From assembly GCF_000725485.1 (NCBI RefSeq), contig NZ_JOAG01000011.1, positions 1-64,000 of the forward strand: 64,000 nucleotides of DNA. The letters run 5' to 3'. Each line of letters starts with the position of its first letter. Within the stretch, counting starts at the first letter, position 1. This DNA comes from Nonomuraea candida. Lineage in GTDB: Bacteria > Actinomycetota > Actinomycetes > Streptosporangiales > Streptosporangiaceae. Shown piece after piece: positions 8,881 through 15,490 of this stretch. A program made the translations under genes and the position numbers. Below the pieces are notes generated by a model, which worked only from the letters and a program-made list of their open reading frames with translations, did not search any database and was not told the origin of the DNA.

Positions 8881-8904
8881 AACTCGAACATCGGTGTTCA
8901 AGTT
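8881..8904. promoter_or_regulatory. Palindromic operator upstream of the MFS exporter
   Basis: On the minus strand the site reads AACTTGAACA-CCGA-TGTTCGAGTT: two 10-bp arms that match at 9 of 10 positions, separated by 4 bp. It ends at the exporter's ribosome-binding site, where a bound repressor would block expression. The form suits a TetR- or MarR-family dimer. The nearest TetR gene (10491-11111) is not adjacent, so the regulator is unassigned. Confidence 0.6.
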
Positions 8905-9049
8905 AGCACGCAGAACGGTACCCCGGTACGGTTCAGGCGGAAACAACGCCTCCCGAACCTGATGGAGATCGGGGGAGGCGGGGCCGGGCGATCGCCGGAG
9001 GGTGGTCGCGAGGTCCTTCCGGGGCCGGTCGCGGGCCGGCCCGGGGTGG

Positions 9050-9370
9050 TTACGCGTCCCGTTCGGCGGCGATGAGGGCGTCGAGCAGTCCGGGGAAGAC
9101 CTCGTCGAACTCGTCACGGCGCAGCGTGTTCATGCGCGAGGTGCCCACGTAGTGCTGCCGGATGAGTCCGGCCTCGCGCAGGACCCGGAAGTGGTGCGTG
9201 GCCGTGGACTTGCTCACGGCGATGTCGAACGCCCCGCAGGCGATGTCGGCGGCCGAGCGGAAGAGCTGCCTGACGATGCTGCGCCGGACCGGGTCGACGA
9301 GCGCTTCGAGGACCTGCTGAAGGGTGATCGTCCGCACGTCGGGATGCTCTGGGGCGCGATCGGTGCTCAT
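9050..9370 (-). CDS. ArsR-family transcriptional regulator
   Basis: 106 residues, a winged helix-turn-helix of the ArsR type: LEALVDPVRRSIVRQL, then recognition helix SKSTATHHFRVLREAGLI and a short wing. The metal-binding Cys pair of ArsR/SmtB is absent; the single Cys (in IACGAFD) suggests a non-metal or redox signal. It is divergently oriented to the oxidoreductase at 9471 and probably controls both through the intergenic palindrome. Confidence 0.82.
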   Translation of the reverse strand: MSTDRAPEHPDVRTITLQQVLEALVDPVRRSIVRQLFRSAADIACGAFDIAVSKSTATHHFRVLREAGLIRQHYVGTSRMNTLRRDEFDEVFPGLLDALIAAERDA

Positions 9371-9388
9371 GACTCCATAGTACGACGG

Positions 9389-9405
9389 TTGTCGAAGTTT
9401 GACAG
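9389..9405. promoter_or_regulatory. Probable ArsR operator between divergent genes
   Basis: TTGTCGAA-G-TTTGACAG is an imperfect palindrome (6 of 8 arm positions) in the short divergent region. A wider inverted pair, GTACGA (9380-9385) and TCGTAC (9409-9414), flanks it. The placement suggests autoregulation by the ArsR gene and control of the oxidoreductase. Confidence 0.45.
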
Positions 9406-9470
9406 TGATCGTACCAAGGGTCTATGAATGGGGCACTGCTCCTCGGACGGAGATCGGAAAGGACGACGTG

Positions 9471-10472
9471 ATGACCACCAAAGCGGTGCTGTTCCGCGAG
9501 CTCGGCGGGCCCGACGTCATGCGGTTGGAGGACGTGCCCGTCGGCGAACCGGGGCCGGGCGAGGCGCGCATCCGCGTGGACGCGATCGGCCTGAACCGGG
9601 CCGAGGTGCTCTTCCGCACCGGGCAGTACATCGAGCCGGTCAGGCGGTTCCCGGCCAGGCTCGGCACCGAGGCGGCCGGCGTGGTCGAGGCGGTGGGCGA
9701 CGGCGTCACCGGGCTGAGGCCGGGAGACCCGGTCAGCACCATCCCCGCGTTCTCCCAGAACGACTACGGCGTGTACGCCGAACGGGCGATCGTGCCCGCG
9801 TCGCTGCTGGTGCCGCGCCCCGAGGGTCTGGGCGCGGTCGAGGGGGCGGCGGTGTGGATGCCGTACATCACGGCCTACGGGGGGCTGGTGGAGGTCGGCG
9901 GGATGCGGCCGGGGGACACCGTCGTGCTGAACGCGGCCTCCAGCAGCGTGGGCCTGGCCGCCATCCACGTCGCCGAGCGGATCGGCGCCACGCCCATCGC
10001 CGTCACCCGCACCGCCGCCAAGAAGGAGGCGCTGCTGAAGGAGGGCGCGGCGGAGGTGATCGTGAGCGAGTCGGAGGACGTGGCCGGGCGCGTGCTCGCC
10101 GCCACCGGCGGGCGGGGCGCCGAGTACGTCTTCGACGCCGTCGCGGGTCCGGGTGTGACCGACCTGGCCAGGGCGGTCGCCGACGACGGCACGCTGATGC
10201 TGTACGGGGCGCTGAGCGGCCAGGCGACGCCCTATCCCGGGTTCGAGCTCGGCATGCCCGCGCTGAACGTGCGCACGTACACGATGCTCGAGACGGCCAG
10301 GCGGCCCGAGCGGCTGCGCAGGGCGGTCGCGTTCGTCCTGTCCGGGCTGCGCTCGGGCGCCTTCCGGCCCGTGGTGGACCGCACGTTCGACCTGGGCGAC
10401 ATCGTGGACGCCCACCGCTACCTGGAGTCGAACGCCCAGACCGGCAAGATCGTGACGACTGTCGCGCACTGA
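9471..10472 (+). CDS. Medium-chain dehydrogenase/reductase, quinone oxidoreductase-like
   Basis: 333 residues. The ATG at 9471 follows a good ribosome-binding site (GGAAAGGA) and matches the usual N-terminus (MTTKAVLFRELGGPDVMRLE). The GroES-like domain contains GLNRAEVLFRTGQY and RLGTEAAGVVEAVGDGV; the nucleotide-binding fold has NAASSSVGLAAIHVAERIGA. There is no structural-zinc Cys cluster and no catalytic Cys, placing it with the zinc-independent, NADPH-dependent quinone/enone reductases. It is divergent from an ArsR regulator that is its likely controller. Confidence 0.8.
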   Translation: MTTKAVLFRELGGPDVMRLEDVPVGEPGPGEARIRVDAIGLNRAEVLFRTGQYIEPVRRFPARLGTEAAGVVEAVGDGVTGLRPGDPVSTIPAFSQNDYGVYAERAIVPASLLVPRPEGLGAVEGAAVWMPYITAYGGLVEVGGMRPGDTVVLNAASSSVGLAAIHVAERIGATPIAVTRTAAKKEALLKEGAAEVIVSESEDVAGRVLAATGGRGAEYVFDAVAGPGVTDLARAVADDGTLMLYGALSGQATPYPGFELGMPALNVRTYTMLETARRPERLRRAVAFVLSGLRSGAFRPVVDRTFDLGDIVDAHRYLESNAQTGKIVTTVAH

Positions 10473-10490
10473 CCAGGGGTTTGGGGCCCG

Positions 10491-11111
10491 TCAGGGCGTG
10501 GCGGGGTCTTCGGCGGCGGGCCGGGGGTGGAGCAGCGACAACATCGTCTTGGTCAGCACCCGCTCGACCTCCTCGGCCTCCAGCCGCCCCGCCTCCCGCT
10601 CCTGGGCGGCGCTGTGGATGATCGAGAAGAACGCGGTCACCAGCCACGGCAGCGGCAGGTCGGTACGGAAGTCGCCGTCGCGCTGCCCCCGCGCGATGAG
10701 CCGTTCGACCCGCCGCAGCGGGCGCTCGTGGTGCTCCCTGATCCGCTCGGTGGCCAGGACCCGGTCGGCGGCCAGGAACAGCCGCCGGTGCCGGTCGAGG
10801 ATCTCCCAGGCCGACCGCAGCAGCTCGGCGATCGCCTCGGGCGCGGGCGCCGTGTCGATCGCCTCGTCCTCCAGCACGGCGTCCGCCAGCTCCACCGCGT
10901 GGTCGAGCACGGCGTCCACCAGCGCCTCGCGGGAGGGGAAATGCCCGTAGAGGGTGACCCGCCCGACCCCGGCCGCCTTGGCGATGTCGGCCACGCTGGC
11001 CGCCGGGTCGGCGCTGAGCAGCCGGGTGCCGGCCTCCAGGATCGCGGCGATGTTGCGCTCGGCGTCCGCGCGCCGGGAGGGTACGGGCTGTCGTGCCGCG
11101 GTCCTGACCAT
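10491..11111 (-). CDS. TetR-family transcriptional regulator
   Basis: 206 residues. The N-terminal helix-turn-helix is clear: ADAERNIAAILEAGTRLL, then SVADIAKAAGVGRVTLYGHF with the usual YxHF ending. The ligand-binding half is helical and family-variable. It faces the oxidoreductase gene convergently and no divergent target is next to it, so the regulated gene is not obvious; the palindrome upstream of the MFS exporter is one candidate. Confidence 0.85.
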   Translation of the reverse strand: MVRTAARQPVPSRRADAERNIAAILEAGTRLLSADPAASVADIAKAAGVGRVTLYGHFPSREALVDAVLDHAVELADAVLEDEAIDTAPAPEAIAELLRSAWEILDRHRRLFLAADRVLATERIREHHERPLRRVERLIARGQRDGDFRTDLPLPWLVTAFFSIIHSAAQEREAGRLEAEEVERVLTKTMLSLLHPRPAAEDPATP

Positions 11112-11188
11112 GGCACCAGCCTACGACGCCCGCCCCGTCCCGCCGGGACAGGCCCGCCGACACGCTGACCGCACCCCACAGCCGGGCC

Positions 11189-11285
11189 GGGTCACGGGGC
11201 GAGGTGGCGCGGGTGAAGTCGTGGGGGCGGGGTCGCGGGGCGAGGTGGCGCGGGTAGGGGGCGGGGCGCGGGTCAGGGGAGCAGG
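11189..11285. repeat. About 41-bp tandem repeat at the 3' end of the CBS gene
   Basis: A unit starting GGGTCACGGGGCGAGGTGGC at 11189 recurs at 11230 (41 bp later), and a diverged third copy begins at 11270 (40 bp later). The third copy contains the CBS gene stop codon (complement of TCA at 11273). The first two copies lie in non-coding DNA downstream of that gene. Confidence 0.65.
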
Positions 11286-11716
11286 GCGTGGTCGAGCAGG
11301 GACTGGAGGGTGACGGCGCCGAGCAGCCGCCCCTGGTCCATCACCGCCACCAGCGGACTGCGCGTACGCGCCATCAGCGCCGCCAGCTCCAGCACCGTCG
11401 CCTGGGCGTCGGTCACCGGCAGCTCGCGCGGCTGCTCCGGCAGGGACTCGCGGACGGTCCTGCCCCCGAGCCGCCGCAGGAACCCGTCGGCGTGGGCCTC
11501 GTCCACCACCCGGGCCAGCGCCGGATCGTCCTGGCAGTACGCGGGCACGGCCAGCCGCAGCACCTGGGTGCCGGGCAGGATGCTGAGCGGCCGGCCGTCG
11601 TCGCCGATCAGGATGAGGCCCGGCAGGTCCTGGTCGGCCAGGAGCCTGGCCGCCTCCAGCGCCGGAGTGTCCAGCGTGACCGTCGGGAATTCGACGGCGA
11701 GATCGCGTGCGCGCAT
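11273..11716 (-). CDS. CBS-domain protein
   Basis: 147 residues forming two CBS modules, a Bateman pair: MRARDLAVEFPTVTLDTPAL to VLRLAVPAY, and RTVRES to VTLQSLLDHALL. The chosen start (ATG at 11716) lies just inside the last non-repetitive DNA; upstream in-frame codons come from a tandem repeat. CBS pairs usually bind adenine nucleotides and gate partner proteins. It lies downstream of the ktrB-ktrA pair on the same strand, so it may sense energy state for potassium transport; this is an inference from position only. Confidence 0.75.
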   Translation of the reverse strand: MRARDLAVEFPTVTLDTPALEAARLLADQDLPGLILIGDDGRPLSILPGTQVLRLAVPAYCQDDPALARVVDEAHADGFLRRLGGRTVRESLPEQPRELPVTDAQATVLELAALMARTRSPLVAVMDQGRLLGAVTLQSLLDHALLP

Positions 11717-11735
11717 CAATGGCCTCCGCGTCCCA

Positions 11736-11897
11736 GCGTAGCCAACGGCCACCCCGGCCGGCCGCCGCGTAGCCAACGGCCACCCGGCCGGCCGCCGCGT
11801 AGCCAACGGCCACCCTGGCCGGCCGCCGCGTAGCCAACGGCCACCCTGGCCGGCCGCCGCCTCCCGGCGTAGCCAGCAGGCACCCCAGCCGGCCGCC
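11736..11897. repeat. 30/31-bp tandem repeat between ktrA and the CBS gene
   Basis: Five contiguous units of about 30-31 bp (starts near 11736, 11767, 11797, 11828 and 11867) share GCGTAGCCAACGGCCACCC and end in GGCCGGCCGCC. An extra 8 bp precedes the fifth, most diverged unit. Each unit contains the self-complementary GGCCGGCC and could fold locally. The array fills almost the whole gap between the two genes. Confidence 0.88.
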
Positions 11898-11902
11898 GCG
11901 TG

Positions 11903-12574
11903 TCACGGCAGTTCGGCGAAGCGCTCCACCTGCTCGGTGCGGCCCGAGACCAGCACGATGTCACCGTACGACAGCTCGGTCTCCGCCGTCGCGTACGTGA
12001 ACTCCTCGCCCGGCGGCTTCACGGCCACGATCGTGACGCCGTACTTGCGGCGCAGATTGGAGCGGCCGAGGGGGATGCCGACGTATTCCTTCGGCGGGCT
12101 GGTCTTGGCCAGCGCGAAGTTCTCGTCCACCTGCATGTAGTCCAGCATGCGGCCGCTGACCAGGTGGGCCACCCGCTCGCCCATGTCGTGCTCGGGGAAG
12201 ACGACGTGGTGGGCGCCGATGCGGTCGAGGATGCGGCCGTGCTGGGTGCTGATCGCCTTGGCCCAGATGTCGTTGATCTCCAGCTCGGCCAGCAGTGAGG
12301 TGACCAGGATGCTGGCCTCGATGTCGCCGCCGATGGCGACCACCGCCTGGTAGAAGTCGGGCACGCCGAGCTGGCGCAGCGCCTCCATGTCGGTGGCGTC
12401 GGCGGTGGCGATCTGGGTGATCTGCCCCGCCAGGCTCTGGGTGATCTTGGGCCGGTTGTCGATGGCCAGGACCTCGGTGCCGCGCCGGGTGAGCTCCAGC
12501 GCCAGTGACGTGCCGAACCTGCCCAGGCCGATGACGACCACCGGGTCGCCCTTGTACTCAGCCAACGATGACAC
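11903..12574 (-). CDS. ktrA: KtrA/TrkA-type RCK subunit of potassium channel
   Basis: 223 residues, starting at GTG with GAGGAG just upstream. The N-terminal RCK Rossmann fold shows VVVIGLGRFGTSLALELTRRG and ends with the acidic ribose ligand in LAIDNRP; AVVAIGGDIEASIL follows. The C-terminal RCK_C half (IPLGRSNLRRKYGVTIVAV) is present. Such peripheral rings bind ATP/ADP and often c-di-AMP to gate the membrane subunit. The 17-bp overlap with ktrB upstream indicates co-translation. Confidence 0.88.
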   Translation of the reverse strand: MSSLAEYKGDPVVVIGLGRFGTSLALELTRRGTEVLAIDNRPKITQSLAGQITQIATADATDMEALRQLGVPDFYQAVVAIGGDIEASILVTSLLAELEINDIWAKAISTQHGRILDRIGAHHVVFPEHDMGERVAHLVSGRMLDYMQVDENFALAKTSPPKEYVGIPLGRSNLRRKYGVTIVAVKPPGEEFTYATAETELSYGDIVLVSGRTEQVERFAELP

Positions 12575-13907
12575 GCTCCTCGGGTAGCTCGTAGTGCCGG
12601 GCGCGCCTGTTGAGGGCCAGCGCGGAGCCCAGGGTGAGGGGACCGATCCTGCCGATGAACATGAGCGCGACCAGCAGCAGGTGACCGGCCACGCCGAGCT
12701 GGGCGGTGATGCCCGTGGACAGGCCCGCCGTGCCGAACGCCGCGACCACCTCGAACAGCACCTGGTCCAGACTGTACGGCGTGAGGGCGAGCAGCACGTA
12801 CGTGGCGACGCCCACGATCACCACCCCCAGCGCCGTGATCGTCACCGCCTGGCGCTGTGCGGTGTCCGGCAGGCGGCGGTGGCCGATGTTCACCCGGCTC
12901 TCGCCGCGCAACTCGGCCCACACGACGAACACCAGCAGCCCGACCGTGGTCACCTTGATGCCGCCCGCCGTGCCCGCGCTGCCCCCGCCGATGAACATCA
13001 GCAGATCCGTGGTCAGCCAGCTCGACGGGTACATCTGGGAGACGTCGAGGGTGTTGAACCCGGCCGAACGCGGCATGACGGCGGCGAAGAAGGCGGCCAG
13101 CACCTTGCCGGGCTCGTCGAGCGGCCCGAGCGTCCTGGGGTTGCGCCACTCGATCGTCAGGAACGCCAGGGTGCCGAGCAGCAGCAGGATCGCGGTCACA
13201 CCGACCGTGATCTTCGTCAGGATGGTCCACCTGCCCGGACGCCGCCAGGAGCGGGCCAGCTCGAACACCACGGGGAAGCCGAGGCCGCTGACGACGCTGG
13301 CGATCGCGACCGTCAGGCAGATCCACCCGTCGGACACGAACCGCACGAGACTGTCGGGCCAGAGCGCGAACCCGGCGTCGTTGAAAGCGCTGATCGCGTG
13401 AAAGACGCCCAGGTAGACCGCCCGCCCGAACGGCTCGTCGTAGCCGGTCACGAAGCGGGCGGTGAGCACGACGGCGGCGACGGCCTCGCACACCAGGCTG
13501 AACACGATCACCTTGCGGAGCACGTGGCGCACGTCGCTCATGCTCGGCGTCTTGGTCTCCGCCTGCGCCACGATCCTGGCCCGCAGACCTAACCGGCCGG
13601 ACACGAGCAGGGTGAACACGGTCGCCATCGTCATGATCCCCAGGCCGCCCACCTGGACCAGCCCGGCGATCACCACCTCGCCGAACACCGACCAGTGCGA
13701 CGCGGTGTCCACGAGCGCCAGCCCCGTCACGCACACGGCGGAGGTCGCGGTGAACAGCGCGGCCACCCAGCCCGCCGGCTCGCCCGTGGTCGTGGCGATC
13801 GGCAGCGAGAGCAGGGCCGTGCCGGCCGCGACGGCCAGGCCGAACGCCGCCACCACGACCTGGGCCGGATGCCGGAAACGGGCGGTGAACGGCGTCAGGG
13901 CGCCCAT
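12558..13907 (-). CDS. ktrB: KtrB/TrkH-type potassium transporter membrane subunit
   Basis: 449 residues with the four M1-P-M2 repeats of the superfamily of K+ transporters. The pore loops are TATSAVCVTGLALV, HAISAFNDAGFAL, MPRSAGFNTLDVSQ and AFGTAGLSTGI, each with the selectivity-filter glycine. The short length and partnership with a single-RCK subunit fit KtrB rather than TrkH. It imports potassium, possibly Na+-coupled. The gene heads a ktrB-ktrA run and has a 5' region that may fold. Confidence 0.88.
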   Translation of the reverse strand: MGALTPFTARFRHPAQVVVAAFGLAVAAGTALLSLPIATTTGEPAGWVAALFTATSAVCVTGLALVDTASHWSVFGEVVIAGLVQVGGLGIMTMATVFTLLVSGRLGLRARIVAQAETKTPSMSDVRHVLRKVIVFSLVCEAVAAVVLTARFVTGYDEPFGRAVYLGVFHAISAFNDAGFALWPDSLVRFVSDGWICLTVAIASVVSGLGFPVVFELARSWRRPGRWTILTKITVGVTAILLLLGTLAFLTIEWRNPRTLGPLDEPGKVLAAFFAAVMPRSAGFNTLDVSQMYPSSWLTTDLLMFIGGGSAGTAGGIKVTTVGLLVFVVWAELRGESRVNIGHRRLPDTAQRQAVTITALGVVIVGVATYVLLALTPYSLDQVLFEVVAAFGTAGLSTGITAQLGVAGHLLLVALMFIGRIGPLTLGSALALNRRARHYELPEERVIVG

Positions 13908-14040
13908 GAGCGCGCCACACCCTCACGCCAACGGCAACAGCGACGGCCACGCATCGCGAACGCCTCCCCCGAGCATCCAACCGGCAGTCCACCTCTTTGC
14001 CGACCAGGCTTCCCGGCGTACCGCGCACTACCGTAACAGG
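13908..14040 (-). promoter_or_regulatory. Possible structured leader upstream of ktrB
   Basis: This gene-free stretch upstream of ktrB contains, on the transcribed strand, the stem-forming segment GCCGGGAAGCCTGGTCGGC (GCCG pairing with CGGC) and several further G/C-rich inverted segments. A plausible -10 (TACGGT, complement near 14030) sits just before it. Bacterial potassium genes are often under riboswitch control, but the sequence does not match the c-di-AMP (ydaO) consensus as I recall it. It is reported as a candidate only. Confidence 0.3.
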
Positions 14041-14204
14041 CCCCATGAGCGCGGCGGCACCTCCACCTCCATGACGGGAAAACCACGCGTTCTTGACGCC
14101 CGCGTGCCCTCGCGCCGCTGGTGGAACGGCGTACGTCCGGGACCGGCGGCGCCGGGCGCGACGCCGGGCGACGCGGCAGGCCGCTCACGGACGACCCGCC
14201 GCCC

Positions 14205-14555
14205 GCGGCCGGGCATCCCGGCCGGGCCAAGGAGCTCGGCCGTGGCGTGCGCGGCTTCGACCAGGCGACGTGGGAGTCACACCGCTTCGACATCGTCGTA
14301 CGCGGCAACGCCGCCAAGTTCGGGCAGCACCCCGAGCTGGCCGGCTACCTGCTCGGCACCGCCCGCCGGGTCCTGGTGGAGGCGAGCCCCGTGGACCGGG
14401 TGTGGGGCATCGGGCTGGCCGCCGACGACGACCGCGCCGCCTCACCGGCCGGCTGGAAGGGCCTCAACCTGCTCGGCTTCGCCCTCATGGCCGCCCGCGA
14501 CCTCCTCACCCGGCGCCCGCCGGCAGGCCCCGTTCAGGACGGGAACCGCGGGTAG
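14205..14555 (+). pseudogene. 5'-truncated NADAR (YbiA/DUF1768) gene remnant
   Basis: The readable C-terminal half of a NADAR-family protein: AAGHPGRAKELG, VRGFDQATWESHRFDIVVRG, AKFGQHPELAGYLL, RVLVEASPVDRVWGIGLAAD and GLNLLGFALMAARDLL. Complete members are about 170-190 residues and begin with a half containing the conserved F/W-rich and GxxYxTAEHW-like motifs; nothing resembling it occurs in any frame upstream. The only in-frame start, a GTG at 14121, adds 28 unrelated residues. NADAR enzymes act on ADP-ribosyl or ribosylated guanine compounds; this copy lacks part of the fold and is probably inactive. Its stop codon lies inside the 41-bp repeat array. Confidence 0.75.
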
Positions 14556-14684
14556 TCCGGCGGGCAGGCTCTGCTCAGGACGGGAACCGCGGGTAGTCCG
14601 GCGGGCAGGCCCCGTTCAGGGCGGGAACCGCGGGTAGTCCGGCGGGCAGGCCCCGTTCAGAACGGGAACCGCAGGTAGTCCGGT
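14521..14684. repeat. Four 41-bp tandem copies of the kptA 3' end
   Basis: Four units with an exact 41-bp period (starts 14521, 14562, 14603, 14644). The rightmost unit is the true 3' end of the minus-strand kptA gene, encoding PDYLRFPF and the stop; the other three repeat that end, stop codon included, in non-coding DNA. The unit at the real stop forms a hairpin, CCCGTT-CAG-AACGGG, whose loop overlaps the stop codon. The leftmost unit also supplies the last codons of the NADAR remnant on the plus strand. Confidence 0.92.
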
Positions 14685-15202
14685 GGCACGTGGTCCGTCA
14701 GCCAGACACCGTTCGCGCTGCGCAGAAACGCGTGCCCGTCGGCGTGCATCGCCCCCGACGCCACCACCAGCACCACCGGCACGCCCCGCCGTGCCCCCAC
14801 CCGCATGGCCGTCTCACGGTCAGGTGACAGGTGCACGTGGTGCCGGCTCATCGGCCGCAGGCCCTCGCGCCTGATCGCCGCCACGAACCGCCCCACGGTG
14901 CCGTGGTAGAGCACCTCGGGCGGCTCCAGGGCGGTCAGGCCGAGGTCCACCGGCACCGAATGCCCCTGGTCGGCCCGGATCCGCCCGCCGTCGATCGTGT
15001 ACCGGCGCTTGTCGTTGACCGCGACGACCTTCCGCAGCTCCTCGGCCGTGATCGGGAACCCGTGCGTGGCCGCGGCCCGCAACAACTCTTCCACCTCCAC
15101 CCAGCCGCCCGCGTCGAGGGCGAGCCCGATGCGCTGCGGGTCGTGCCGCAGATGCCGGGCGAGGTATTTGGATACGCGGATCATCCGCCTTTCGTCCATC
15201 AT
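14657..15202 (-). CDS. kptA: KptA-family RNA 2'-phosphotransferase
   Basis: 181 residues, full length for the Tpt1/KptA family. Family motifs: VSKYLARHLRHDPQRIGL near the N-terminus, LYHGTVGRF, MSRHHVHLSPD and VLVVASGAMHADGHAF, holding the Arg-His-Arg-Arg set that binds RNA 2'-phosphate and NAD+. KptA transfers an internal RNA 2'-phosphate to NAD+ giving ADP-ribose 1'',2''-cyclic phosphate; bacterial homologues can also ADP-ribosylate nucleic acid 5'-phosphates. Starts at 15202, 15199 or 15184 are possible (MMDERRM); I chose the longest. It faces a NADAR remnant convergently. Confidence 0.88.
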   Translation of the reverse strand: MMDERRMIRVSKYLARHLRHDPQRIGLALDAGGWVEVEELLRAAATHGFPITAEELRKVVAVNDKRRYTIDGGRIRADQGHSVPVDLGLTALEPPEVLYHGTVGRFVAAIRREGLRPMSRHHVHLSPDRETAMRVGARRGVPVVLVVASGAMHADGHAFLRSANGVWLTDHVPPDYLRFPF

Positions 15203-15490
15203 CTGCCATGCTGCCGCCCCGCGTCCCCCCGCCGCCAGCCGATTTCCCCGGTGCGGCACGGCGTGGCGGTGCTCAGGCAAGGGGCGGTGCTCAGGCAAGG
15301 GGCGGGACGTTCGCCCAGGCCGGCGGTGGTTCGCACAGGCGTGTCCACTCCGGGGGAGGGGACGTTCTGGCGCCGACGATGCCGCCCACGATCGCGCAGG
15401 TCGTGTCGATGTCCCGCCCGGCCGCCGCTTTGGGTGGGGTTTGGGGTGGGGTTGGGGCTCGGGTGGGGTGGCAGGGGTAAGGGCGGGAGC
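15203..15490. other. Divergent intergenic region with an 18-bp direct repeat
   Basis: This 288-bp gap separates divergent kptA and the FAD/Fe-S oxidoreductase. It holds two perfect tandem copies of an 18-bp unit (CGGTGCTCAGGCAAGGGG) at 15267-15302 and G-rich DNA at 15425-15480 with GGGTGGGGTTTGGGGTGGGG, a possible G-quadruplex just before the oxidoreductase start. I see no convincing gene or promoter consensus. Confidence 0.6.

Noticed and set aside
11736..11897. CRISPR-like repeat array
   Set aside because: The 30/31-bp units are contiguous with no unique spacers, there are no cas genes, and the repeats are tandem minisatellites.
13908..14040. Confident c-di-AMP or cobalamin riboswitch call
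   Set aside because: Only short G/C-rich fragments resemble known cores; the conserved junctions of either class are not visible, so it is listed only as a possible leader.
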